DNA from: Lithodes maja
Lineage: Eukaryota; Arthropoda; Malacostraca; Decapoda; Lithodidae
Direction of reading: 5' to 3'
Assembly (NCBI GenBank): GCA_037953745.1
Contig: JBAKBP010001426.1
Coordinates: forward strand, 96,253-160,252
DNA length: 64,000 bases
Made by a program: the position numbers and the translations under genes
Notes under the pieces: model-generated
Databases searched by the model: none
Told to the model about the DNA's origin: nothing
The model's input: only the letters and a program-made list of their open reading frames with translations
In this document: one piece after another, positions 41,176 to 51,413 of the stretch
How the letters are laid out: each line of letters begins with the position of its first letter
Position numbering within the stretch: the stretch's first letter is position 1

Positions 41176-41400
41176 ATGTTAATTGTTGTTGTTTCCCAGG
41201 CTGTCTGACCAAACAGCCCCAAGGTCCTGAGCAAGGCCAAGGCCTTAACCGAGCGCCCCCACAGAACCCTACCTGCTTTACCACTGAAAATGTCCAGGTG
41301 ACCGAAGCCGCTCCCAGGCGGGGAGCTGAGGAGGGTGCGGAAACGGCCGGGACGCCAATGTCCCACCCAAGGCCCTGTGCCCCTCAGCAATTATGAAGGG
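41176..41400 (-). mobile_element. (CAA)n-tailed retroposon copy
   Basis: A 5'-truncated, diverged member of the family at 22524-22945, with (CAA)3 at its 3' end. Confidence 0.75.
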
Positions 41401-41539
41401 AAAGTTGAAGGAAAAAGGAAAAATGTGATGCTTTGTTACTGATGCACCACAAGCTATCATCTGAGCTGGTTATGATCTTGTGTCACCAAGGTAACCAAGC
41501 CCAAGACACTAACCACAACAGCAGCTTTTTTTTTCCCAA

Positions 41540-41705
41540 GACGTCGTAATTCCGTGGCCATTCATATTAGGCGTTTGTCACAAATCGCTGGGTCAAGTTG
41601 ACCGGGCTTGACATCTACCAATAACAGTTTGACAGTGCTGGTTCGATCCGCCGACCCTTTCATCAGCAGCCGACGCTCTACTGACTATGCTACGGCTCGT
41701 TGGTT
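41540..41705 (-). mobile_element. tRNA-derived SINE
   Basis: Minus strand: GAGCCGTAGCATAGTCAGTA (A-box region), GGCTGCTGATG arm, GGATCGAACC (B box), then about 100 bp of body. The anticodon arm resembles that of the SINE at 21091-21311. No terminal duplication seen. Confidence 0.55.
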
Positions 41706-41901
41706 TTAAAATAGTATAAAGTCCTCGGTACAATTTTGTCTTGATTACTGTATTTGTATTCGGGCTAACACAAACTGATTTTGCTACATTCAATAAAGGC
41801 CTTCTATACTCAAAGTTTTGAATTATAAATATACATTATCTGTTATCTTATGTCAGACCTACACCCCCATTCACTATACACTAATGGGCGGTTGGGCTTA
41901 A

Positions 41902-42380
41902 CCCTCCGACCCCGGCTATATATTATATATATATTCCTCGAAATCCGGGTGTTTTGGCCGAAAAACGTCTAGGCTAGGCTACCGTATATTCGTTAATCAG
42001 ACTGCTTCCCGCATTCCCGCGCATCCCCAAGCGTAGCTGTGTTATTTACCTGTAAAATGGCCTTAAGTAGAGCTCTCTAAGTCAACTGGGTGAGCTGTGA
42101 TGATGATTTCATTGGAGATAACTTTATGGCCAAACCAGCCACTTTACACCACTTTTCGATACTGAACAACAACATACAGGCACACACGAACAAGCGACGC
42201 TCTCCTTCTTGTGGCCGGAGATGCGGAGCGTCGGTCCAGCCGGCTGTTGTTTACATGCGTCGGACCGACGCCTCGCACACGAAGCTCACAGGCTTTCAAG
42301 CAATGGTACAATGTAGTACCACCCGGGTTCCTGGGGCCAAAAAAAAATGGTACACGTGTGTACCAACCGGGTTTGAAGGG
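41902..42380 (-). mobile_element. Chimeric piggyBac-type MITE, copy 3
   Basis: Flanked by TTAA (41898-41901 and 42381-42384). The left about 380 bp are the MITE of 1019-1498 in reverse complement. The right about 90 bp (from AAGCAATGGTAC) instead match the left end of the piggyBac at 25693-27691, including both GGTAC palindromes and a GGGTTTGAAGGG terminus. The join lies near 42293-42300, after CTCACAGGCTT. It carries one terminus from each family. Confidence 0.85.
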
Positions 42381-42383
42381 TTA

Positions 42384-42860
42384 AGGGGGTAGTGCTTGGT
42401 ATTTGGTCTATATTTTTATTTATTTATTTATTTTTGAGTTTCCTCGCTAGACCTCCATCAAGCTTAGAAAAACACCCCCTAGACCCCCTGATAAATTTGT
42501 AAATTTTTCGGTAGAAAAATTTTCAGGCCGAAGGCCGGTTCCTTATTAAATTAGAGGCTTGCTATCGCTACCCAGGATAAAATGGACACCTAAAGGGCAC
42601 CCGTACAATCCCAGCGACGGCTGCCAGCCGTCAGTAGATAAATCACTCCCCAGTCCCAGCGACAGTAATATACAGTCCTTGTAAACTGCCAGTATCAGGC
42701 AGTGGCTGGTACCATGACTTGTAAACATTGTTCTAAGGATTGGCAACACTTCTTAGGGTGGCTGCAAGGCTGTCTGGGTCAGTGTTTCATCAACTTTTTA
42801 GATGGGAGGGTTATATCTTGCTTTTAAAGTCATTTTGGCCACATTGCTCTACAGTGGAAC
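42384..42860. repeat. Degenerate repeat related to 48110-48240
   Basis: About 42400-42600 resembles, in reverse complement, the segment near 48110-48240 (TTGATGGAGGTCTAG, GGCCTTTGGCCGG, AGCGATAGCAAGCC-type motifs). These may be remains of foldback-type elements. No gene seen. Confidence 0.4.
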
Positions 42861-43205
42861 ACATTCTATCCATTTCTCCTTTTTCAGAAATCTCCATCTT
42901 AGGAGATTTCAACGATCACCACCGCCAATGGCTCTTCTCTCACACTACTGACCCATCTGGTGAACAAGCCTACGTCTTTTCTCTCCTAAATGACCTAGAG
43001 CAGTCATTTCAGCAACCCACCCGTATCCCGGATCGCATCGGAGATCGGCCCAACATTCTTGACTTGTTTCTAACTTCTAACCCTTCTTCTTATACTGTCG
43101 ATCTTTTCTCTCCTTTGGGCTCCTCCGACCATAAGCTTATCTCTGTCACCTGTCCCATCTCTCCAGTACGGCCACCCGATCCTCCTAGCCAGCGGCGCTT
43201 GTGGC
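42860..43205 (+). pseudogene. Jockey/CR1-type LINE endonuclease fragment
   Basis: An open piece reading ISILGDFNDHHRQWL near 42893, then ILDLFLTSNPSSY and SPLGSSDHKLISV near 43110. These are the late motifs of an APE endonuclease. It stops abruptly at about 43205, where a different LINE begins. Confidence 0.7.
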
Positions 43206-44410
43206 ACTTCGGGGATGTTGTGCAGTGGGCTATGAGGAAACTTGGTGTGGAAGAGTGGCTGGTGCGTGTGATAATGAAGATGTATGAGGATTCGTGAAAT
43301 GCGGTGAGGGTGACGGGTGTACTGAGTGATGAGTTCGCAGCCCGTGTTGGAGTCCATCAGGGTTCAGTGTTAAGCCCCCTCCTCTTTATTATGGTCTTTG
43401 AGGCACTGTCTAGGAGTTTTTAGAGGTGGAGTCCCGTGGGAACTGTTTTATGTAGACGATTTAGTCCTAATAGCCGACAGAATGAAAGATGCTGAGGCCA
43501 AATTCAGAGAATGGAGAGAGGGCATGGCGAGCAAGGGTTTAAGAGTCAATATTAACAAAACCAAGGTTATGCATTGTAGATTGAGACGAGGCAATGTGGA
43601 AAAGAGCGATGCATACCCATGTGCAGTGTGTGGAAAGGGTGTGGGCGTTAACGCGATTCAATTTAGCATCTGTCGACGCTGGGTACACCATGGGAGTAAG
43701 CGCTGTAGTAGAATAAAGGGACCCCTGCCGAAGGATAAGTCAGAAATAGAGAAATTTGAGTGCGTAGTGTGCAAAGGCGAGCTTGTGTTAAGTGATGATC
43801 CTGTGGCTGTGAATTTTGGAAATGAGTCATTGGAGTTGGTGAACAAGTTTTGTTACCTAGGAGATACCATCTCTGCCGGTGGTGGGGCCGAGGCTGCCAC
43901 TGTTGCTAGAATTAGGTGTGGCTGGGGGAAGTTCAGAGAACTGCTGCCAATCCTGACCATGAAAAGAATGCCTCTCCCCCTGAAGGGAAAGGTGTATGCC
44001 TCATGTGTTAGAAGTGCAATGACATATGCCACAGAAACATGGGCCGTTAAAGTAGAGGATGTCAACAGAATGGAATGTAATGAGATGAGAATGGTGAGAT
44101 GGATGTGTGGGGCCAGGCTACAGGATAGAATAACAAATGTTGAGCTGAAGAGACGTTTAGGTATAAAGAGTATTAGCGAGGTGATGCGTACAAGTAGACT
44201 GGGATGGTATGGACATGTGGAGAGAATGGATGATAAAGTGCAGGTCTGTGATCGTGGAGGGAGCTGCACCAAGGGGTGGACTGAGGAAGACCTGGAATCG
44301 GACTATATGTGCTGATCTCAAATCCGAGAACTTAACAAGTGAAGCAGCCCTTAACAAGGTTGCCTGGAACGCCGCCATTAGGACAAGAGACTGAAACTGC
44401 ATGTATGTGA
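43206..44410 (+). pseudogene. RTE-like reverse transcriptase fragment with a zinc-finger insert
   Basis: Reads QWAMRKLGVEEWLVRV, GVHQGSVLSPLLF and ELFYVDDLVLIADRMKDAE (catalytic box YVDD instead of YADD), then a Cys/His segment (CAVCGKGVG...C..WVHHGSKRC...CVVC) at about 43620-43790. Next come FCYLGDTIS and the C-terminal GWYGHVERMDDKVQ part. A stop near 43297 and frame changes near 43400 and 44310 disable it. It is truncated at the 5' side. It lies in an RFX intron and is the left limit of the segment duplicated after the gap. Confidence 0.75.
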
Positions 44411-44523
44411 GGAGCACTCAGTCTTAAAATGTTATGTATGTATTAGAGGCCACCCCCTCTCAGTGACTACGGCATCTAGCAATAGATAGATATATAAATT
44501 AATGCGAGAGTTTTTGTTCTGAC

Positions 44524-44734
44524 CTAGAATGGTGAAGGGTGTGGGAGATGCGTGGTGATGGTGGAGATCATTGTTGGTGGTGGAGGGTGGTGGTGGTGGG
44601 TTGGGAGAGACCCCTGGTGTGGTAGGGTTGGAGGAGGGAAGGCCCACACCTGGTACCCCCCCGGCTCACCCCCGGAGTAGAGGAACCCCCCATCAGGAAG
44701 GAGAGGGTGTGCAGACTGTCTTCACTGTCTGGAT
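44524..44734 (-). CDS. RFX4: RFX4-like exon (copy 1), 3' boundary uncertain
   Basis: An acceptor CTTTCTCTGCAG precedes a segment that continues the phase of the exon at 46335-46478: the leftover G plus AT gives Asp, then PDSEDSLHTLSFLMGGSSTPG. Two ends are possible. A donor GTGAGC at about 44664-44669 would give a 65-bp exon. A weaker GTCAGA at 44523 would give 211 bp, but the frame then meets a stop. The duplicate at 49751 keeps a GT at the same place (GTAGGA), while the sequence beyond carries a one-base length difference between copies. I therefore favour the 65-bp exon, 44670-44734. Confidence 0.6.
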
Positions 44735-44779
44735 CTGCAGAGAAAGAGCAGGTGTTAAGGGGGTCATCGCCTTTTTTTA

Positions 44780-45102
44780 TCTTTCTCTCCTCTACTCTCT
44801 TTCCCTGGCTTGTATCAACTCGGCCCCATTCAGCCAACTGTTTTAAGACGTTTATCCCCATCAAGGTGTCGATTTCTTCCTGGCGAGCGATAGCGAGCCT
44901 TCATTGTATGGAGAAATCCTGCTTCGCTCGAAAAATGTACAAATTTAACTTGCTGTCAAAACAAAAAATATATACAGTATATGCTGGCTCGCTCCCGCTC
45001 GCCAGGAAAATATTAACACCTGGATGGGGATAAACGTCTTAAAACAGAAGGCTGAATGGGGCCCAATGGATACAAGCCAAAGAGAGAGGGAGAGAAAGCA
45101 AG
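44780..45102. mobile_element. Foldback/MITE-like element with inverted repeats of about 115 bp
   Basis: Left arm about 44780-44898 and right arm about 44985-45102 are inverted copies: GGCCCCATTCAGCC, GTTTTAAGACGTTTATCCCC and GGCGAGCGATAGCGAGCC each have a complement in order. The loop is about 85 bp. The element would form a long hairpin in the RFX pre-mRNA, starting only about 45 bp upstream of an exon acceptor. No coding sequence. Related half-elements occur near 48110 and 53030. Confidence 0.8.
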
Positions 45103-45154
45103 GTGGGCTCCCTTAATCCAAATATAACCATCTGGCTGTAGGAATATAGTAGTA

Positions 45155-45585
45155 TAGTTGTTGTTGTTGTTCCCCAGGCTGTCTGGCCGAACAGCCCCAA
45201 GGTCTTGAGCAAGGCCAAGGCCATAAACGAGCGCCCCCACAAAATCCTCCCTGCTTACCACTAACAAAGCCCGGGTGACCAAAGCCACTCCAAGGCAGGG
45301 AGCTGAGGAAGGTGCGGAAACGCCCGGGAAACCAAAGCCCCACCCAAGGCCCTGTGCCCCTCAGCAATTATGAAGGGAAAGTTGAGGGGTAAGGGAAAAA
45401 TGTGATGCTTTGGCTCCCAATCTGCCAACTTCTAGGTTGGCAGTAGGGAGGTCAATCCACGGAAAAGACGCCGCCACTTGAGATCTAGAAGATATATAAG
45501 TAAAAGGAACAGTCAGAGTAAGCTATGGGTATGGCAGAGATTGCTCAACTCTCACTCTGATAGACCAGCCCATCTCCACCCTGAT
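45155..45585 (-). mobile_element. (CAA)n-tailed retroposon copy (long form)
   Basis: Homologous over its whole length to 22524-22945; tail (CAA)4. The equivalent in the second segment (50175-50605) has (CAA)6. Confidence 0.8.
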
Positions 45586-45679
45586 GTCTAGTTTGAACCA
45601 TCACCTCAGTCCAAAGACACAAAACAAAGTTTTGACTTTGCCTTTTCAGGAAACTCCCCAAAAGGGATGGCCATTGCAA

Positions 45680-45935
45680 GAACTACCTCCAGGCTCCCAG
45701 AAGTGCCACCACTGTCCACTCCACAGTGTTGTTTCTGTATATGGGGTAAGACCATAAGCAGAGAACTACCTCCAGGCTCCCAGAAGTGCCACCACTGTCC
45801 ACTCCACAGTGTTGTTTCTGCTATATGGGGTAAGACCATAAGCACAGAACTACCTCCAGGCTCCCAGAAGTGCCACCACTGTCCACTCCACAGTGTTGTT
45901 TCTGCTATATGGGGTAAGACCATAAGCACAGAAGG
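45680..45935 (+). repeat. Minisatellite, three units of about 84 bp
   Basis: Units start AACTACCTCCAGGCTCCCAG at 45681, 45764 and 45848 and end near TATGGGGTAAGACCATAA. The equivalent array after the gap (50702-50873) has only two units. A diverged single unit lies at about 47399-47465. Confidence 0.9.
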
Positions 45936-46017
45936 TGCAAAGCCTCACCTGGACGGCACTTCCAGTTCCATTATTGTTTGAATAATTTCTTAATGCCTGC
46001 ACGAGCCCTGGCTGGCA

Positions 46018-46109
46018 TTATGCTGAGCAAACAACTGTTTTGATGAGGACAACTGGTCTACAGCTACAGAAACTCAGTCTTTTGGACAATATCCCCCCCC
46101 CAAAAAAAA

Positions 46110-46140
<31 letters not shown>

Positions 46141-46334
46141 ATATATAAATAAATAAACAAATATATGAATAAACAAATATATACCGGTATATAAATTATA
46201 TAAAAATAAATTAATAATAAATAAATAAATATAAAATAAAAGTACTGTAAATATTTCAGCTTCACACTTCCAGAAATTTTGCTCATTCAGACCAGGCCCC
46301 CTACGGATTCGTCCAAAAGAGATACAGGACTTAC
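46018..46334. repeat. AT-rich intronic segment with (AAAT)n
   Basis: (AAAT)n at about 46105-46145 and more A/T-rich tetranucleotide sequence to 46240. No gene. Confidence 0.7.
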
Positions 46335-46478
46335 CTCCAAACCCTGGGTCGGAGCAATCTGGAGGCGAGTCGGTGGCAATATTGTTGAGCAGTTCCCGAG
46401 CTTTGTCTTCAGCATGTAGGGCCTCCACTATGTACAGGACGTAGTCATCGAACATTAGGTGCAGCAGGTGGAACGAAC
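46335..46478 (-). CDS. RFX4: RFX4-like exon (copy 1): end of the conserved dimerisation region
   Basis: 144-bp exon with acceptor ATTTCCATAG and donor GGAG|GTAAGT. With the leftover G of the previous exon it reads GSFHLLHLMFDDYVLYIVEA then LHAEDKARELLNNI, closely resembling the conserved stretch after 'DMTLHSAPSFG' in RFX4 (RFX family winged-helix transcription factors that bind X-box DNA as dimers). It ends with one base of the next codon. Nuclear regulator; in animals RFX4 and RFX6 relatives act in neural and ciliary programmes. Splice signals and phase fit both neighbours. Confidence 0.85.
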
Positions 46479-46539
46479 CTATGGAAATAGTTGAGTGGTA
46501 GTTACAGAAATATAGGCTATCTGTTCTTATATCGCATGA

Positions 46540-46770
46540 AAAGGTTGTTGTTGTTGTTCCCCAGGCTGTCTGACCAAACAGCCCCAAGGTCCCGAGCAAG
46601 GCCAAGGCCATAACCGAGCACCCTCACAGAACCCTCCCTGCTTACCACTAAGAAAGCCCAGGTGACCGAAGCCGCTCCCAGGCGAGGAGCTGAGGAGGGT
46701 GTGGAAACGCCCGGGACACCAAAGCCCCACCCAAGGCCCTGTGCCTCTCAGCAATTATGAAGGGAAACTT
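46540..46770 (-). mobile_element. (CAA)n-tailed retroposon copy
   Basis: A 5'-truncated member of the family at 22524-22945 with (CAA)4; the equivalent at 51475 has (CAA)6. Confidence 0.75.
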
Positions 46771-46774
46771 GAGG

Positions 46775-48508
46775 GGCTGTTTAATGCTTTGCTTGAGTAA
46801 ATATTGTCAATCCTTGGATCAAAGGATAGTGTCATAATACTGATGACTTTGACACTAAAGCAAGATCAAGCACTTTTACCACAAACTTTATTCTGAAACA
46901 GTTGGGACTACTTCATGGTCATCTTAGCAACTACAATTGGCGACATAAATCTTATAAAGCTTACTTCTGAAGCTGCCAAACATTTAATAGTCGAGTGGAT
47001 TCATCTGAATGTAGATTAATTCATGTCTCGCTCTCTCTGTATGGTATGTATATACTGTACAGTATGGTATGTATATACTGTACAGTATACAGTATGTATG
47101 TGTACAGTATATGCATCATGTACTGTATGTGTATATACATACAGTTACCAAGATTTCTTGTTGCTGCCTTATTGTAGCATGGTGAGGGCTGGTGTGGTGC
47201 GGAGTCGCCAGGTGCAAGTGCTTCAGGGGGACTTTGTTGAGTCTTGCTGAGACACTGTTAGCACTAGACCACCATCAGCCATTGTAATGACATGATGGGG
47301 CTGTGTTGTGGCAAATCTTTGTTGTACTGTTGTATGTCATCATCATCAATCTGACGCCTCGCTTCCAGATGAAGCGTCCTAAAAGGGATGACCATGACAG
47401 AAACTGCCTCCAGGCTCCCAGACATGCCTCCACTGACCCACTCCACAGTGCCATTTCCACTAAGTGGATTATGACCCTTAACACTGAAGGAGCAGACCCA
47501 GAGCAGTCCCTCACCTGGATGGCAGTTCCACCAATGTTTGGCTATTATTTACCCCAGTGGGGCCCTGGTTGGAAGCATACCAAGCACAGGAATGTTCTGA
47601 AGATGGGAACCAGTGGTCCACTGCTCAAGAAGCTGATTGCACCACCAAAATGGCGGGTGGTGGGGTCGCCGCATCCCTACGCCAGAGAGAGAAAGGCTGA
47701 CTTGTGCCAGTGGGTTGTGAGAGTAAGACACTAGGGAACCATGGGGCACACCATTATGGCCCCACTGCCTTCACCACTCTCAGGAAAAGAGTTAGAAATA
47801 ATATTGATGAAAAAGGTAAAGTGAGAACTGGCTATGTAGTAGAGGACACCAACCCTCACTCTGACAGATCCAGCCCACCACAATTAATGAACAGTGTAAT
47901 AATGGAACAACATAAAATGAGGCGCCTTTAACCACAGATTTTTACTTAAGTTTTTTTTTCTGGGCCCCCTTCTCCTTCATGTTTGGCCCCATTAGTTTTG
48001 AGATTTTGAGACTTTCACCGTATTAGTTTGGTGAGATTTAGACCTTTCGCCCCATTTATGTTAATATTTTAGATCTATCATACCATTTAGATGTCAAATT
48101 TTTCCTGGTGAGCAATAGCGAGTCTGTAATTTAGGATGAACTGGCCTTTGGCCGGAACATTTTTCTAACGAAAATTGTACATGCACAGTCTTGGGGATAT
48201 TTTTTCAAGATTGATGGAGGTCTAGAGAGCAAACTAAATACCTCCCTTTAAGTGAGGAGTGTCTGTTCATTCGGCCTAATAAGTGATGTCTCGGCACCAA
48301 TTATGTTTTGATCAATACTGTAATTGGTATCATTAATATTTACACATGATTTCTTCTTTTTGAGTGAGATATACCAACATGTTCCTACACTTACCCACCC
48401 TATTCAACATCTGACAGACATTAATACAGCACAGAGCGAGCCAAACGTAACGACAGCCGAGACGTGACTTATTAACGCCACCGTACATTAACAATTGTTG
48501 TTACTTAC
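46775..48508. other. RFX intron, mostly unassigned sequence
   Basis: Holds TACAGTA-rich sequence (47040-47150), a 143-codon plus-strand frame (47303-47734) without recognisable domains, a diverged unit of the 84-bp minisatellite and a half-foldback-like segment (48110-48240). The 143-codon frame is kept in the copy after the gap, but the copies are too similar for that to indicate selection. Confidence 0.4.
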
Positions 48509-48721
48509 CAAAGCTTGGAGCCGAGTGTAGCGTCATATCCCTAATGACTCTCGTTCCGAAACACGACCATGTGAGCAGGAATGTATGAGCTAGTTTGTGT
48601 ACTGGAGAGCGCGACCTTCTAGCTCCCGCCACCACACAACGCTCAACCATAGCCTCCAACCACTCGCTGTAGGCTTCCAGTGGGGCGCCCTCTTCCAATA
48701 GTCGCTCAAACTCGTTGTATA
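48509..48721 (-). CDS. RFX4: RFX4-like exon (copy 1)
   Basis: 213-bp exon with acceptor TTATCCCACAG and donor CTTTG|GTAAGT. It reads YNEFERLLEEGAPLEAYSEW then LEAMVERCVV, and near the end FLLTWSCFGTRVIRDMTLHS followed by APSFG. The WSCFGTRVIRDMTLHSAPSFG stretch is a hallmark of RFX4-type proteins as I know them. It starts in phase 1 and ends with one base of a Gly codon completed by the exon at 46335-46478. Earlier exons (DNA-binding domain) are not seen in this window; the N gap lies just upstream. Confidence 0.88.
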
Positions 48722-48800
48722 CTGTGGGATAAATATACACTATATAGTCATCTTTGTTGTATGTTGTACGAAGGAGACAAAAGGCACATCTGTCTGTAAC

Positions 48801-49000
48801 NNNNNNNNNNNNNNNNNNNNNNNNNNNNNNNNNNNNNNNNNNNNNNNNNNNNNNNNNNNNNNNNNNNNNNNNNNNNNNNNNNNNNNNNNNNNNNNNNNNN
48901 NNNNNNNNNNNNNNNNNNNNNNNNNNNNNNNNNNNNNNNNNNNNNNNNNNNNNNNNNNNNNNNNNNNNNNNNNNNNNNNNNNNNNNNNNNNNNNNNNNNN
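48801..49000. other. Assembly gap of 200 N
   Basis: Exactly 200 unknown bases, a typical scaffolding placeholder. The sequence after it repeats 43994-48612. Confidence 1.
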
Positions 49001-49539
49001 GTATGCCTCATGTGTTAGAAGTGCAATGACGTATGCCTCAGAAACATGGGCCGTTAAAGTAGAGGATGTCAACAGAATGGAACGTAATGAGATGAGAATG
49101 GTGAGATGGATGTGTGGGGCCAGGCTACAGGATAGAATAACAAATGTTGAGCTGAGGAGACGTTTAGGTATAAAGAGTATTAGCGAGGTGATGCGTACAA
49201 GTAGACTGGGATGGTATGGACATGTGGAGAGAATGGATGATAAAGTGCAGGTCTGTGATTGTGGAGGGAGCTGCACCAAGGGGTGGACCGAGGAAGACCT
49301 GGGATCGGACTATATGTGCTGATCTCAAATCCAAGAACTTAACAAGTGAAGCAGCCCTTAACAAGGTTGCCTGGAATTCCGCCATTAGGACAAGAGACTG
49401 AAACTGCATGTATGTGAGGAGCACTCAGTCTTAAAATGTTATGTATGTATTAGAGGCCACCCCCTCTCAGTGACTACGGCATCTAGCAATAGATAGATAT
49501 ATAAATTAATGCGAGAGTTTTTGTTCTGACCTAGAATGG

Positions 49540-49751
49540 TGAAGGGTGTGGGAGATGCGTGGTGGTGGTGGTGATGGTGGAGATCATTGTTGGTGGTGGA
49601 GGGTGGTGGTGGTGGGTTGGGAGAGACCCCTGGTGTGGTAGGGTTGGAGGAGGGAAGGCCCACACCTGGTACCCCACGGCTCCTACCCCCGGAGTAGAGG
49701 AACCCCCCATCAGGAAGGAGAGGGTGTGCAGACTGTCTTCACTGTCTGGAT
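49540..49751 (-). CDS. RFX4: RFX4-like exon (copy 2), 3' boundary uncertain
   Basis: Equivalent of 44524-44734 with the same CTGCAG acceptor. The likely 65-bp form would be 49687-49751 with donor GTAGGA; the copy-1 donor is GTGAGC. Beyond that point this copy stays open (PPTLPHQGSLPTHHHH) to a stop at the GTCAGA position, whereas copy 1 is frameshifted by one base. Confidence 0.55.
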
Positions 49752-51269
49752 CTGCAGAGAAAGAGCAGGTGTTAAGGGGGTCACCGCCTTTTTTTATCTT
49801 TCTCTCCTCTACTCTCTTTCCCTGGCTTGTATCAACTCGGCCCCATTCAGCCAACTGTTTTAAGACGTTTATCCCCATCAAGGTGTCGATTTCTTCCTGG
49901 CGAGCGATAGCGAGCCTTCATTGTATGGAGAAATCCTGCTTCGCTCGAAAAATGTACAAATTTAACTTGCTGTCAAAACAAAAAATATATACAGTATATC
50001 CTGGCTCGCTCCCGCTCGCCAGGAAAATATTGACACCTGGATGGGGATAAACGTCTTAAAACAGTAGGCTGAATGGGGCCCAATGGATACAAGCCAAAGA
50101 GAGAGGGAGAGAAAGCAAGGTGGGCTCCCTTAATCCAAATATAACCATCTGGCTGTAGGAATATAGTAGTATAGTTGTTGTTGTTGTTGTTGTTCCCCAG
50201 GCTGTCTGGCCGAACAGCCCCAAGGTCTCGAGCAAGGCCAAGGCCATAAACGAGCGCCCCCACAAAATCCTCCCTGCTTACCACTAACAAAGCCCGGGTG
50301 ACCAAAGCCACTCCAAGGCAGGGAGCTGAGGAAGGTGCGGAAACGCCCGGGAAACCAAAGCCCCACCCAAGGCCCTGTGCCCCTCAGCAATTATGAAGGG
50401 AAAGTTGAGGGGTAAGGGAAAAATGTGACGCTTTGGCTCCCAATCTGCCAACTTCTAGGTTGGCAGTAGGGAGGTCAATCCACGGAAAAGACGCCGCCAC
50501 TTGAGATCTAGAAGATATATAAGTAAAAGGAACAGTCAGAGTAAGCTATGGGTATGGCAGAGATCGCTCAACTCTCAATCTGATAGACCAGCCCATCTCC
50601 ACCCTGATGTCTAGTTTGAACCATCACCTCAGTCCAAAGACACAAAACAAAGTTTTGACTTTACCTTTTCAGGAAACTCCCCAAAAGGGATGGCCATTGC
50701 AAGAACTACCTCCAGGCTCCCAGAAGTGCCACCACTGTCCACTCCACAGTGTTGTTTCTGCTATATGGGGTAAGACCATAAACACAGAACTACCTCCAGG
50801 CTCCCAGAAGTGCCACCACTGTCCACTCCACAGTGTTGTTTCTGCTATATGGGGTAAGACCATAAACACAGAAGGTGCAAAGCCTCACCTGGATGGCACT
50901 TCCAGTTCCATTATTGTTTGAATAATTTCTTAATGCCTGCACGAGCCCTGGCTGGCATTATGCTGAGCAAACAACTGTTTTGATGAGGACAACTGGTCTA
51001 CAGCTACAGAAACTCAGTCTTTTGGACAATATCCCCCCAAAAAAAAAATAAAAAAATAAATAAATAAATAAATAAATATATAAATAAATAAACAAATATA
51101 TGAATAAACAAATATATACCGGTATATAAATTATATAAAAATAAATTAATAATAAATAAATAAATATAAAATAAAAGTACTGTAAATATTTCAGCTTCAC
51201 ACTTCCAGAAATTTTGCTCATTCAGACCAGGCCCCCTACGGATTCGTCCAAAAGAGATACAGGACTTAC

Positions 51270-51413
51270 CTCCAAACCCTGGGTCGGAGCAATCTGGAGG
51301 CGAGTCGGTGGCAATATTGTTGAGCAGTTCCCGAGCTTTGTCTTCAGCATGTAGGGCCTCCACTATGTACAGGACGTAGTCATCGAACATTAGGTGCAGC
51401 AGGTGGAACAAAC
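51270..51413 (-). CDS. RFX4: RFX4-like exon (copy 2), Ser-to-Leu difference
   Basis: Same splice sites and length as 46335-46478. One visible change turns the second residue from Ser to Leu (GLFHLLHL instead of GSFHLLHL), at a position that is Ser in the RFX4 sequences I know. If this is an allele, the change may be a polymorphism. Confidence 0.8.

Noticed and set aside
47303..47734. A 143-residue protein gene
   Set aside because: No recognisable domain, no codon-level evidence, and the second copy at 52222-52653 is too similar to show selection. It lies in an RFX intron on the opposite strand.
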